Numbered from the stretch's first letter, positions 44,803-54,009 are shown. The stretch is DNA of 64,000 nt from Leptolyngbya sp. SIO1E4 (GCA_010672825.2 JAAHFU020000001.1:124001-188000); one strand, 5' to 3'. The notes: generated by a model not told the origin, from the letters alone. Made by a program: numbers and translations.

Positions 44803-45785
44803 GGAGCCGCTTGCCCAAGGTTGGCAATGATAGAACGGTTCACTTGCACATAGCCCGACGCCACATAGGCAAACTTGGAGGCCAGCTGCCCATGGGCAGC
44901 CGCGAGCTGATGGAAAGGAATTGACGGATAAAGGTGATGCTCAGCGTGGAAGGGCATGTTCCACATGAGGAGCTTAATCGGCCAGGTAGTTAGGGTGGTG
45001 CGAGTGTTAGTGAGGGGATTGTCTTCATGGCTGCAGCCAGTGTGCTCGGCGAGCAGAATCAGGCGGAGAATAGGCTGCCCCACCGCCAATGGCAAGAGCC
45101 AGTACAGCAAAAACCAGGGCTGGTGAGCAACCACAGAGAGGCCAATGGCGATCGCATAAACCCCCAGCTGCAGCCAGGTAGAACGCCTCACCTCGCCATA
45201 GGCAGCTTCAGGAATGTAGGGCATCTCTGCCATATTGCCGGTGGCTACGCGCCAGTGCCCCTTCACCTTGCCCCACCACCAGGGCAGCCCACTCACACGC
45301 CAGAGATATTCCTGAAATGTGGTGGGTTTGGGTTCCTCCAGTTCAGGATCTTTCCCAGGGATTTGAGTGTAGCGGTGGTGCCATTTGTGATAACGCCGAT
45401 AAAAGGTGCTGTTGTAGAAGGAAAGCACCCCCGCGACCCAGCCCACCCCAGCATTCAGCCGATTGCTGGCAAAGGCGGTTCGGTGAACGCATTCATGCAC
45501 CGCCGCAAACATGGAGGCCAGGCTAAAGCCGTAGATAATCAGGGCGGGTAGGGCGATCGCCCACTGCCCCCGCTGAGTTGCCCACAGATAGCCACTGCCC
45601 GCCATCACGGCCAGGTGGCCCAACAGTTGTAGTCCTCCTTTTAAGTTAGAGCGCTCATTCAACCGTTTCAGATCCTCAATGGGCAATATCTGCCTCGGAT
45701 CAATTGCGCTCTCTTTCAACGACGTCATGCCTAATGCCCTTTTATGTTGAGATGATTGTGATCCTAATATTCTGAGAGAAATCAT
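44799..45785 (-). CDS. membrane fatty acid desaturase family
   Basis: 328 aa; an internal ATG at 45728 (MTSLKESAIDP) is an equally likely start. Three histidine boxes of the membrane di-iron desaturases: HECVHRT, HKWHHRYTQ and HAEHHLYP, plus four hydrophobic segments. Substrate (acyl lipid, carotenoid or other) cannot be assigned. Translationally coupled to the MetX-like hydrolase, which suggests that the pair modifies the same lipid. Expected in thylakoid or plasma membrane. Confidence 0.82.
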   Translation of the reverse strand: MISLRILGSQSSQHKRALGMTSLKESAIDPRQILPIEDLKRLNERSNLKGGLQLLGHLAVMAGSGYLWATQRGQWAIALPALIIYGFSLASMFAAVHECVHRTAFASNRLNAGVGWVAGVLSFYNSTFYRRYHKWHHRYTQIPGKDPELEEPKPTTFQEYLWRVSGLPWWWGKVKGHWRVATGNMAEMPYIPEAAYGEVRRSTWLQLGVYAIAIGLSVVAHQPWFLLYWLLPLAVGQPILRLILLAEHTGCSHEDNPLTNTRTTLTTWPIKLLMWNMPFHAEHHLYPSIPFHQLAAAHGQLASKFAYVASGYVQVNRSIIANLGQAAP

Positions 45786-45887
45786 CCCGAATCTTAAAGG
45801 ATTCAGAAACGTGATCGCTGTAGTTGCAGCTACGGTTGTTGGAGCGAGGCGGGGGATAGGGTTTGGGGTTTGGGGTGTGATTTATCC

Positions 45888-46195
45888 CGGTGTAACCCTA
45901 GGGATGATTCTCTGCTTAGAGAGATAGATAACAGCTTCGGTCAGGGCGGTAAGACGGCGATTCCGGTGGCGCGTTGTGAGGGTCACTGGGGGTATTTCGC
46001 TACCCCCAGACCCCGTCAACCAGGACGTTCCGCCGTCCTGGACCTCGCGGAAAGAAGGAGGCCGTGAGGTGGATGGAACGGTTGGTTCCAGCTGACGATT
46101 GGTTGAGTTATAGGAAGCTTGGCAGAGATTAGTCATCTCAGCAGATAGTGAGGGTATTTCTCTCTGTTGAATGAACCAGCCCTACGGTGTAACCC
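45888..46195 (-). mobile_element. MITE-like element, copy D, with perfect 11-bp target duplication
   Basis: Element 45899-46184 (286 bp). Ends TAGGGATGATTC and GAACCAGCCCTA are inverted partners at 10 of 12 positions. Directly outside both ends is CGGTGTAACCC (45888-45898 and 46185-46195). This defines the element boundaries and shows transposition. Target duplications of 10-12 bp are known for IS4-family elements, so one of those may have moved it. It inserted 1 bp from the stop codon of the next gene. Confidence 0.88.
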
Positions 46196-46196
46196 G

Positions 46197-46748
46197 TTAT
46201 CGGAGCTGATTGAGTTGCTGGTTGACTGCTTCAATCGGAAAGACCTCTGGATCAAAGTCAGCGCCGACCCAATTCAGCAAGTCTTCGTAGTCGGGGGTGT
46301 CGGGATTGCCGAGTTGCTCTAGCAGCTCTTCATAGCCCCACACGCCGCCACAATCTTCTGGGGGGCAGGCTCTTTCACCTTCCAGGCAGTGGGGTGTCGG
46401 TAAAGACGCGTCAGGAACCAAAATTGCCTCCAGCGTCAGGAGATGAAGCCAGCCATCCCCAAAGTCGTAGGTATAGGTAAAGCGAGCGTCAGCCTTGAAG
46501 TTGAGATTAGCCAGGGTAACTGCGGTTGAGTCTTGGGTGTCGGCCAACGGCGGATCAAGGGGTGGGGCATAGCGATCGCCCCGGATGTTGAACGCATGCA
46601 GGTGGCTATTGTGCCAGCCCATCACCCGCTGCAAGACCTGGTGCAAGTCATCTAGGGTGGCCTGGTTGCTGACCTGAAACCGTCGCCAAATGGGCGGATC
46701 ACTGTCTGCTAACCAAACCTGCCAGCGCAAAATAGCCGCCTCCGCCAT
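46197..46748 (-). CDS. pRiA4b ORF-3-like protein
   Basis: 183 aa. Carries the family core: WRRFQVSNQATLDDLHQVLQRVMGWHNSHLHAF, YTYDFGDGWLHLLTLE, and CPPEDCGGVWGYEELLE. Proteins with this domain occur on plasmids and chromosomes and resemble the IS1096 TnpR-type accessory protein; the function is not established. It starts 22 bp after the stop of the LCP gene upstream, within a duplicated ribosome site, so the two genes are probably co-transcribed. MITE D abuts its stop. Confidence 0.87.
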   Translation of the reverse strand: MAEAAILRWQVWLADSDPPIWRRFQVSNQATLDDLHQVLQRVMGWHNSHLHAFNIRGDRYAPPLDPPLADTQDSTAVTLANLNFKADARFTYTYDFGDGWLHLLTLEAILVPDASLPTPHCLEGERACPPEDCGGVWGYEELLEQLGNPDTPDYEDLLNWVGADFDPEVFPIEAVNQQLNQLR

Positions 46749-46751
46749 GCC

Positions 46752-46777
46752 CTTCTCCTAGAGACTTCTCCTAGAGA
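46752..46777 (-). repeat. 13-bp tandem duplication carrying stop and ribosome site
   Basis: CTTCTCCTAGAGA occurs twice in a row. On the minus strand each unit carries TAGGAGAAG; the first holds the TAG stop of the LCP gene and the second is the Shine-Dalgarno of the pRiA4b ORF-3-like gene. Confidence 0.75.
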
Positions 46778-48186
46778 CTTGAACTGGTACCATACTCGTC
46801 TAACCAATCATGCCCGAGCTGAATGGTGATATCAGAGTCAAGGCTCCCAGTGCTCTCGACTCGAACTTCACCTACGCCCAAGAAGCGCTGCAAGGTCTCA
46901 GCACTGGCCAGGTCACCGGTTTGAGCCACCACGCGCGTAATCGGGAGTTCTTCATTCCAGTCGTCTTCAATATAGACGTTGTAGTAGCCGCTGTCGTACA
47001 GGGTTTGTATCAGGCTATCGACTGCGATCGCATCTCCTGTACTGTCTTGAATGGCAATGCGAAGATATTGAGGATCTTCAGAAACCGCAACCTGACGTGT
47101 GCCATAGCCAAAATATTCAGCCACCACAGCATCAATTTCTCGGATGTTCGGCAGCCAATAGCTCAGCTCATAGTCATTGAAGTTGCTAAATTCCCCTGGC
47201 AACATCAACATTTGGACGTTGTACGCGTTGGTTTGGGAGGCAAACCCAGCCAGTGCTAGCAGCTCTTCTACACTCAGGTTAGTGTCTACGTGGGATTGAA
47301 TCACCGAAAGGATTTTAGGGGCGCGGGCGATCGTCTTTGGGGTGAGCGCCTGCTCTACAATGGCTCGCATCATCATCTGCTGCCGCTGAATTCGCCCAAT
47401 ATCGCCCTTCTCGTCATAGCGGAAGCGTAGAAACTGTAGGGCTTGATCGCCGTCCAGATGTTGTTCCCCCGCCTTCAGATTAATGTATAGGTGCTGGCTG
47501 TCATCCTGATACTTCATGTCTTGGGGAACGTTGATATTCACCCCCCCTAACGCATCGACCAGTTTTTCGACCCCTTGCACGTTAATACGAACATAGCGAT
47601 CAATCGTTACCCCTCCCAGCAAATCACTGACGGACTCAGCAGCTAGGGCCGGGCCACCGTCTCGATTGGCCTCGTTAAGCTTGGTCATGCGCCCCTGCAC
47701 CAGGGTGCGGGTATCACGGGGCAAAGACATCACCACCAGCTGATCAGTATGAGGATTAAACCGAATCAGCAGCATGGTGTCTGACAGCCCTTCAAAAGAA
47801 TCGACCAGGGCGTGGTATCCCAGCTCTTGAACATCTAGGGGCAGTTCGTCGATATCGCTGCTGAGCACCTTGAGCCCCAACACCAAAATATTGACCGGGC
47901 GGGTGAGCTTAGGCAACCGCAAATTACTGTCAGAGGTGATGGGATCATCCTGATTGAAGAAGGCAGACTCCTCCTCCGTCAGGGTGTTTTGTAATAAGGG
48001 CGTACTGTTAAGGGAAACCGCAAGGAAACCGCCACCGATCGCCGACACGCTGGCGACCCCAAATAGCGCAATTCCTAACCCTAGCCATTTAGGAATGCGG
48101 AAGCGACGAGATGACTTCGCAGAACTGTGGGGAACGTAGTGACGAATCGGACGGGAAGAGCGTTTGTTAGACACGGACAACCTCAA
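46771..48186 (-). CDS. LytR-CpsA-Psr (LCP) family protein with LytR_C domain
   Basis: 471 aa. Basic N-terminus, one membrane segment (about 36-55), LCP domain at 90-310 with DTMLLIRFNPHTDQLVVMSLPRDTRTLV and RMTKLNEANRDGGP, ending HVDTNLSVEELLAL; then a LytR_C domain (about 370-460). LCP enzymes transfer glycopolymers from lipid carriers to the cell wall, outside the membrane. The Arg and Asp residues that hold the lipid pyrophosphate are present in PRDTR. Co-directional with the gene at 46197. Confidence 0.92.
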   Translation of the reverse strand: MRLSVSNKRSSRPIRHYVPHSSAKSSRRFRIPKWLGLGIALFGVASVSAIGGGFLAVSLNSTPLLQNTLTEEESAFFNQDDPITSDSNLRLPKLTRPVNILVLGLKVLSSDIDELPLDVQELGYHALVDSFEGLSDTMLLIRFNPHTDQLVVMSLPRDTRTLVQGRMTKLNEANRDGGPALAAESVSDLLGGVTIDRYVRINVQGVEKLVDALGGVNINVPQDMKYQDDSQHLYINLKAGEQHLDGDQALQFLRFRYDEKGDIGRIQRQQMMMRAIVEQALTPKTIARAPKILSVIQSHVDTNLSVEELLALAGFASQTNAYNVQMLMLPGEFSNFNDYELSYWLPNIREIDAVVAEYFGYGTRQVAVSEDPQYLRIAIQDSTGDAIAVDSLIQTLYDSGYYNVYIEDDWNEELPITRVVAQTGDLASAETLQRFLGVGEVRVESTGSLDSDITIQLGHDWLDEYGTSSSL

Positions 48187-48479
48187 AGCCTATCGGTTGG
48201 TCGTTTACAAAGAGATAAGGAGAACACCCTATCTAAACTGAGTACAGATGCAAGTTTCCTCAACAGCGACCAGGCACACTCCACATGAGAGAAAACCTGC
48301 AATACCGGATGGCACACATGGCGTTAGGTTTGCTGGTAAGCCCTTTTCCGCGGAGCATCGCCGCCCTGAGTAGCAGCCATGTTAGCAGCTTTCTGGGATT
48401 ACACAGCCCTCTGTAACCAAGAACCCTTAGAGGAAACACGTGTATTGTATTGATGAATCTCAAAGTTGCCACTTTTTCT
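48187..48479. other. intergenic, nothing clear
   Basis: 293 bp upstream of the LCP gene; no supported ORF or repeat seen. Confidence 0.35.
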
Positions 48480-48839
48480 TTAGGGCAGGCGATCGCCGAG
48501 TTTGCTGATCCCAGGTAGGCGCACCGATCTTCCCTGCAGCAGGCGCACCATCAGCCACAGGTTGGTCACAAAGTAGCCCGTCGTCGTCAGCAGGCTAGTT
48601 ACCAGTAAGCGTGTAGAGGCAACATCCGACACCTGAGCCCCCGCTGCCGTCAGCACATAAACGGCCAGCCAAACGAAGGCCAAGCTGACCGCAGTTTTAC
48701 TGACCGTTTGCTCTCGCCGACTGCCTGGCTGCACATACAGACTCCACAGCGATGGAAAAAAGCCAAAGATGGGCACCAGATAAATGACCAGCTTCAGGGT
48801 TTCCAGCTTGGTTTCAGGATCAGAGTTGCGAGAACGCAT
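48480..48839 (-). CDS. small conserved-type membrane protein
   Basis: 119 aa from ATG 48839 (MRSRNSDPETKLETLKLVIYL). The longer frame to 48947 would overlap the solute-binding gene, so the shorter start is preferred. Three hydrophobic segments (about 15-32, 50-72, 80-102). A cyanobacterial-looking protein of unknown function; C-terminus basic. Spacing of 97 bp from the gene upstream. Confidence 0.65.
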   Translation of the reverse strand: MRSRNSDPETKLETLKLVIYLVPIFGFFPSLWSLYVQPGSRREQTVSKTAVSLAFVWLAVYVLTAAGAQVSDVASTRLLVTSLLTTTGYFVTNLWLMVRLLQGRSVRLPGISKLGDRLP

Positions 48840-48936
48840 GGGCAATTGCCGGGTAAGAATCAGGCCATTTTCAGAGGGGAGTCGAGATCTAACACACGAG
48901 ATCCAACACAACCGAAGTGTCCCCTTTATGGTGACA

Positions 48937-50214
48937 TTACTCCCCAAAGATTAAGTCTAAACGGCGTTGAGACTGCTGCAGCGCTTCGGTCGGATCTGCC
49001 CCCAACAGTGTCGCCTCGATCGCCCGACCAAAATTCTCTGACAGGTAAGGATAGCCCGGAATCACCGGACGAGAGCGAGCCCAAGCCATTTGGTCTAAAA
49101 AGACCTGAAGTAAAGGGTTATCAGCCACAAATTGCTGGTACGCTTCACTGTCTTGAACCGTCAGATTCACCGGCAAAAATCCGGTCTGCAAGGCCCAGTC
49201 TTGCTGAAACTCAGCACTGAGAATGTATTCCAAAAACGTGAGGGCAGCCTGACGTTTTTCGGGGGTTGTGCGGCATAGGAAGAAGTTTTCGCCCCCCAGA
49301 ACAGCCGCCGGTGTTTGGTTGATGGGTAAGGGAAACACGTCAAAGTCCACCCCGGCAGACTGCATTTGGGCCAGCGTCCACGGCCCAGTAATTTGCATCG
49401 CGACTTTGCCGGTGAGAAAGTTGTCGATCTCAAACCCCCGCTCTGGGGGCGACAGCATGGCGGTGCCCGCTTGCACCAGGGTTTGGGCAAAGGTCAGAGC
49501 AGCGATCGCCCCCTCATTCACCAAGTCTGGTTTTGCACCTTGGTTCAGCCACCCCCCAGCACTGTAAACGAAGGGTAACCACACAAAGACGTTCCACTCC
49601 CCCTTGCCCAAAGACAGAAAAATCCCCCGCTGATCGATGCGCCCGTCTCCGTTCGTGTCTTGGGTCAGGGCACGAGCCGCCTGAAGCAATTCATCCCACG
49701 TGCGGGGAGGGGCTGTAATGCCTGCGGCTTCGAATAGGCTAGGCCGATAGAACACCGCTGTGTTATTCGAGCCAAAGGGAATCGACCACAGGTGGCCTTC
49801 AAATTCCATCGTTTCTAGCAGCGCCGGGTCAAGCTGAGGCCTAACGGGCGATCGCGTCAGCCAGTCTTCTAGCGGTTCAATGGCTTCTAGCTCGACAAGT
49901 TGCCCCGTCAATGTGGGGTTGTACCACAGAATATCGGGGGCGGCGTTGCCGACCACAGCGGTCAAAATTTTGGGGATTTGCTGATCAGGATGCCCCACAT
50001 ACAAAGATTCCACCTGAATCTCAGGGTGGCGATCGTTAAAGCGCTGCACCAGAGACTGAAAGACATCTCGATTGGGGGGTGGGCCAATGCCTTGCCAGAG
50101 AGTGAGCTGAACAACCCCTGAATCAGCGGTCGGCGGCGATTGCAGCTGACAACTGCTGAGCATGAATGCCAGAATCCCCGCCAAAATTCCTAAACAACAG
50201 CGCTTAAGTGCCAT
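48937..50214 (-). CDS. sugar ABC transporter substrate-binding lipoprotein
   Basis: 425 aa. Lipoprotein signal with lipobox LSSC (Cys about residue 22), then a type 1 extracellular solute-binding fold: VQLTLWQGIGPPPNRDVFQSL, FNDRHPEIQVESLYVG, PRTWDELLQAARALTQD, GKVAMQITGPWTLAQM and TFLEYILSAEFQQDWA. Binds an oligosaccharide or similar on the outer face of the plasma membrane. No permease or ATPase gene lies nearby, so it is an orphan; those components must be elsewhere. Confidence 0.9.
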   Translation of the reverse strand: MALKRCCLGILAGILAFMLSSCQLQSPPTADSGVVQLTLWQGIGPPPNRDVFQSLVQRFNDRHPEIQVESLYVGHPDQQIPKILTAVVGNAAPDILWYNPTLTGQLVELEAIEPLEDWLTRSPVRPQLDPALLETMEFEGHLWSIPFGSNNTAVFYRPSLFEAAGITAPPRTWDELLQAARALTQDTNGDGRIDQRGIFLSLGKGEWNVFVWLPFVYSAGGWLNQGAKPDLVNEGAIAALTFAQTLVQAGTAMLSPPERGFEIDNFLTGKVAMQITGPWTLAQMQSAGVDFDVFPLPINQTPAAVLGGENFFLCRTTPEKRQAALTFLEYILSAEFQQDWALQTGFLPVNLTVQDSEAYQQFVADNPLLQVFLDQMAWARSRPVIPGYPYLSENFGRAIEATLLGADPTEALQQSQRRLDLIFGE

Positions 50215-50543
50215 GGAAGTCTCAGCAACCTTCTGCTTTTACGGTATCTTGAGGCGACAAAAAATAAAGCAAAAAAATACGGCGGCAACAAATAAATCTG
50301 ATATTCTCTTCCCTTGAAAGCCAACATCACCATCGCCAAGGCTATTGCTCACCGTAAAAGTCACCTTAGGAATCAAGCGAATGTGAGCTATGGCAAGGGT
50401 TTCAGAGCAGGAAAAGACCTAACGCGAGTTACTCAAACCCTTTAAAGAAAGCTCAATCAAGCCTTCTTTAGGCTTCCCGTTATCCATTAACGTTGAAGAC
50501 TTTTGTTCAATCACACTGCTTTAGGCATTCAGGAGGCAATGAA
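50215..50543. promoter_or_regulatory. divergent spacer
   Basis: 329 bp holding promoters for the solute-binding protein and the MscS channel. No ORF. AGGAGG at 50531-50536 is the MscS ribosome site and decides its start at 50544. Confidence 0.5.
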
Positions 50544-51365
50544 ATGCAAGAAGACTTCAGTCAATATATCGAAGTATTGCAAGATCTCGTGACCCGCTTT
50601 GGCCTTAATCTCATCGCCGCGATCGTCATCTTCCTTATCGGTCAGTGGATTGCCAAACGGGTGCGTTGGCTTGTCCGCCGATTAATGAGCAAGGGAAACA
50701 TGGACCCCACCCTGATTTCCTTTGTCTCCATGCTGACCTACTACCTCATTCTGGCTTTTGTGGTGATTGCATCCCTGAATCGCCTGGGCATACAAACGGC
50801 ATCTCTGATTGCAGTCGTAGGGGCTGCCGGTTTAGCTGTAGGTTTAGCACTGCAAGGGTCGCTGTCTAACTTTGCAGCTGGGGTTCTTATCATTATTTTC
50901 CGACCGTTTAACGTTGGCGACTTAATTGAAGCGGCGGATGTGTTGGGCACAGTCGAAGAGATCCAGCTATTTACCACCGCCCTCATAACGCTAGATAACA
51001 AGCGCGTGACTGTCCCCAATGCCAGCCTGATTGGGGGTAACATCACGAACTATACGGTTACCGGCAAGCTGCGGGTAGATACGGTTATCGGCGTTGCTTA
51101 CGATGCTGATATTGATCGGGTAAAGCAGGTGATCTCTGAGGTGTTGAGTAGTGATCCCCTGGTTTTGCAAGAGCCCGCACCCACGATCGCGGTGATGGAA
51201 CTTGCAGATAGCAGCGTCAATTTTGCGGTGCGCCCCTGGGCTCAACCAGAAAATTATTGGTCGGTCTATTTCAACACTTACGAAAATGTGAAAAAACGGC
51301 TGGATGCCGAAGGGATCACGATTCCTTTCCCTCAGCGCGACATTCACGTTTTTCAAAACAACTGA
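50544..51365 (+). CDS. small-conductance mechanosensitive channel (MscS family)
   Basis: 273 aa from ATG 50544 (AGGAGG 7 nt upstream); a longer frame lacks a ribosome site. Three membrane helices; the pore helix TM3 is VGAAGLAVGLALQGSLSNFAAGVLIIIFRPF with the glycine/alanine packing pattern, followed by the beta domain (FNVGDLIEAADVLGTVEEIQLFTT) and DNKRVTVPNASLIGGNITNYT. Opens under membrane tension to release solutes during hypo-osmotic shock. Standard length for the short MscS class. Confidence 0.93.
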   Translation: MQEDFSQYIEVLQDLVTRFGLNLIAAIVIFLIGQWIAKRVRWLVRRLMSKGNMDPTLISFVSMLTYYLILAFVVIASLNRLGIQTASLIAVVGAAGLAVGLALQGSLSNFAAGVLIIIFRPFNVGDLIEAADVLGTVEEIQLFTTALITLDNKRVTVPNASLIGGNITNYTVTGKLRVDTVIGVAYDADIDRVKQVISEVLSSDPLVLQEPAPTIAVMELADSSVNFAVRPWAQPENYWSVYFNTYENVKKRLDAEGITIPFPQRDIHVFQNN

Positions 51366-51462
51366 AGATCGCTCTGAACAAAACCCGCTCCCCGGTTTCT
51401 GTGAATAAAGCCCGAATGTTTCAGGCTTTTGCCCTGAAGCCAGGGAGCTTGTTATTGCTGTT

Positions 51463-51543
51463 TATAGCTTGCATTCGGATCAAGGACATCCTAAAGCCAG
51501 TCTTGGCCAAGATGTACTGAACTCAACTGAACAAAGCCCTATT
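51463..51543 (-). repeat. diverged R1 repeat
   Basis: TATAGCTTGCATTCGGATCA to GATGTACTGAACTCAACTGA; aligns with the reverse R1 at 42309 but has lost its GGGTCTAGGG centre. Confidence 0.6.
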
Positions 51544-51579
51544 CTGTAATCTCGCCACCCATCGGTGGCAACGTGGCCT

Positions 51580-51652
51580 CATTTGCTTTTAGCAAACATA
51601 ATCTCATTTGCCTTCAGCAAACATAATCTCATTTGCTTTCAGCAAAATAGAC
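51580..51652. repeat. 25-bp tandem repeat at the 3' end of lysR
   Basis: Three units of CATTTGC(T/C)TT(T/C)AGCAAA followed by CATAATCT, starting 51580, 51605 and 51630. Each holds a TTTGC/GCAAA dyad. The last nine or so codons of the LysR gene, with its stop, fall inside units 2-3. Confidence 0.8.
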
Positions 51653-52509
51653 AAAAATTCTCGCACGGTGGGTGCTGTTGCATCTTGTCGCCAAGCCGCC
51701 GCAAACTTGAGTTTTAGGGGGCAATTCATGAGCGGTCTGCAGACCACGTCATGGTTACCCACTGCGGCCTGAGCACTTTCTGATACAAACGTCACCCCAA
51801 TACCGGCAGCCGCCAAACAAACTCGCGAGCGGAGAGAAATTGTCTCTTTCACGATATTGGGTTGGAAGCCTAACTGCTGACAGAGCTGAATAAATCCATC
51901 GTAGAGAACCGGGCCTTCCTGACGAGGATGAATGATCAATGATTCTCCTGAAAAAGCCACCAAGGGAATGTGCTCATATTTCAATAAGGGGTGCTGTTTC
52001 GGCAGCACCGCAACAAAATCTTCTTCCAAAATGGGGTGAAGCTTTAGCCCCCGCTCATCAATCGGTGGGTGTAGAAAAGCCACATCAATTTTGCGCTCAT
52101 TGAGGGCACTGACCTGCGCCTCTGTGCAAAGCTCCTGCATCTTCAGCTCAACCTTGGGGCAGCGATCGCGGAAGCGACGAACCAAAGTTGGCAATACCGT
52201 AGACGTTGCTGTCGCTGTAAACCCAAGGGATAAGGTTCCTTCCTCCCCACTCGCTGTACGCTTCACCAAGTGAACCGTCTCATCCACCTGAGCGAGTAGC
52301 TTTCTCGCCTGGGTCAGCAAAACCTGGCCAGCAGCGGTCAACTGCACCGTGCGCCTGGTTCGCGTCAACAACTGCACTTCCAGCTCTTTTTCTAGCCCTG
52401 CAATTTGCTTACTCAAAGCCGGTTGGGTCAGCTGCAGCCGTTCGGCCGCCTGACCAAAGTGGAGCGTTTCCGCAACGGTCACAAAATAACGCAGGTGTCG
52501 GAGTTCCAT
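51604..52509 (-). CDS. LysR-family regulator (CatR/BenM-like group)
   Basis: 301 aa. N-terminal MELRHLRYFVTVAETLHFGQAAERLQLTQPALSKQI (two HTH helices), wing and linker, then the effector domain (90-295) with LSLGFTATATSTVLPTLVRRF. The MELRHLRYF start is typical of the group that includes BenM/CatM. Its stop and last codons lie in a 25-bp tandem repeat, so the C-terminus may have been altered by repeat expansion. Divergent from the beta-propeller gene at 52609, 99 bp away, which may be its target. Confidence 0.9.
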   Translation of the reverse strand: MELRHLRYFVTVAETLHFGQAAERLQLTQPALSKQIAGLEKELEVQLLTRTRRTVQLTAAGQVLLTQARKLLAQVDETVHLVKRTASGEEGTLSLGFTATATSTVLPTLVRRFRDRCPKVELKMQELCTEAQVSALNERKIDVAFLHPPIDERGLKLHPILEEDFVAVLPKQHPLLKYEHIPLVAFSGESLIIHPRQEGPVLYDGFIQLCQQLGFQPNIVKETISLRSRVCLAAAGIGVTFVSESAQAAVGNHDVVCRPLMNCPLKLKFAAAWRQDATAPTVREFLSILLKANEIMFAEGK

Positions 52510-52608
52510 TTAATAACTCAAAGTTATTAGTTGAGGGCTAAAAATGACTTGGACAGTCACTATAGTTCTAGCCTACGCTCGGTTTATACCAGTTCTCCAT
52601 TCATCAAC

Positions 52609-54009
52609 ATGAAGTGGCTTAAATTCAAAGGATGGCAGCGAATGACATGGCTGGGGCTGGGCCTGGTTCTGGCCCTCATCGGCTATGGTTTGCTGCAGCT
52701 CATTGAACCCGTCAGAATTGCGCCGATGGCTCCATCGGCTTCTGTGCAGTTTGCTGGACGGGCGTTGCTGGTTGCCTCCGATGCCGATATGGTAGCCACG
52801 GCCTATGCCGACGGACAGCTGGATCGGGTTTCGGGCATTGAGGATGCGCTGACGGTTATCGAGTTGCCCCTAGACACCAGCGAACCAGTTGTTGCTTGCC
52901 TTCAGGTTTCTAATTCAGTGATGTCATGGCCTCAGATTATTGCTGTGTCACCGAATGGGCAGCGGGCCTATGTCGCAGAGGTAAGGGCACGTCCAGCTGA
53001 TGACATTCAAGGGTTCGAAAATATTGAAGCAATGCCCGCAGGAGAAAGGATTTCAATTATCAATATTGAGAACCCAGCGCAGCCCCAGTTGATAGACACT
53101 GTGCCCGTGGGACGGATGCCAGAACACATCAGCATTAGCCCCGACGGTAGATTCTTGGCCGTTGATTTGGAAGAGCCAGAAACAGATTTAAGCATTTTTC
53201 AGATTAACCCGGATGGCACTTTGGGTGAGCGCAGCGACTTTGCGATCGCGAATGACCTACCTGCCACCAGCACTCCGACTGCCTCTCTGTGGCATCCTTC
53301 TGGTCAATTTCTTGCCATCACAACAAACAGCAATCGTTCGGGGAGATCCGCCGCTTCCTTTGTCGCCTTCTATCAAGTGATTCAAGACAACCAAACAATT
53401 CGGCTCGAACCCTACAGCGAACCTCTGGCCGTCGGGAATCATCTCAGCAATGCCCGATTTACCGCAGACGGGCGCTTTCTCCTGGTTCCTGACTTAAAGT
53501 GGCGTACACGGGGCGTTCGGATATTAGACTACTTGTTGAATCCAAAGGGTGAACTGATTGCCATTCAATTTGAACCAGAATCTGGCGCAGCCCCTGAAAT
53601 TGCTGACAGGGTCGAGGTGGGGCTCAGCCCAGAAGGGTTTGCCCTGAGCCCAGATAACACACTCATCGCTACGGTAAACATGCGGCGCACCTATTTAAGC
53701 CCTGGCCTTCCCCCCGCCTGGCGAGGCAAGGCTTACAGCTCTCTGTCTTTAGTGAGCTTTGATCCCATCTCTGGGGAATTTACCCCTGCCGGGGAATATG
53801 GGTTTGAAGGGCTCTTGCCAGAACAGGCCACCTTTGACGCGAGTGGGCAGTCTCTGGCGGTCGTCATTTACAACGACCGTGAGCCGAGCCCTAGAACAGG
53901 TGCTGTTGAGTTTTGGCAGGTCATTTCAGGAGATCAGCCCCGTTTAGAACGTTCAGGCTTGAGGCTAGGGGTCGTTCGAGGCGCCCATGATATTGTGCTG
54001 GTGCCTTAA
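52609..54009 (+). CDS. membrane-anchored beta-propeller (lactonase-like) protein
   Basis: 466 aa from ATG 52609 (MKWLKFKGWQRMTW; basic residues then membrane segment 17-38), preferred over an upstream ATG in the regulator's promoter. The rest is a beta-propeller of the 6-phosphogluconolactonase/YVTN type: PQIIAVSPNGQRAYVAEVR, PEHISISPDGRFLAVDLEEP, PTASLWHPSGQFLAITTN, SPEGFALSPDNTLIATVNMRR. Anchored outside the plasma membrane. Catalytic residues cannot be assigned. Divergent from the LysR gene. Confidence 0.75.
   Translation: MKWLKFKGWQRMTWLGLGLVLALIGYGLLQLIEPVRIAPMAPSASVQFAGRALLVASDADMVATAYADGQLDRVSGIEDALTVIELPLDTSEPVVACLQVSNSVMSWPQIIAVSPNGQRAYVAEVRARPADDIQGFENIEAMPAGERISIINIENPAQPQLIDTVPVGRMPEHISISPDGRFLAVDLEEPETDLSIFQINPDGTLGERSDFAIANDLPATSTPTASLWHPSGQFLAITTNSNRSGRSAASFVAFYQVIQDNQTIRLEPYSEPLAVGNHLSNARFTADGRFLLVPDLKWRTRGVRILDYLLNPKGELIAIQFEPESGAAPEIADRVEVGLSPEGFALSPDNTLIATVNMRRTYLSPGLPPAWRGKAYSSLSLVSFDPISGEFTPAGEYGFEGLLPEQATFDASGQSLAVVIYNDREPSPRTGAVEFWQVISGDQPRLERSGLRLGVVRGAHDIVLVP

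Noticed and set aside
45882-46136. 84-codon minus-strand frame
   Set aside because: Inside MITE copy D and its flank; no protein features.
48840-48947. N-terminal extension of the small membrane protein
   Set aside because: It would overlap the solute-binding gene and adds no membrane or signal pattern; the internal ATG matches a normal start.
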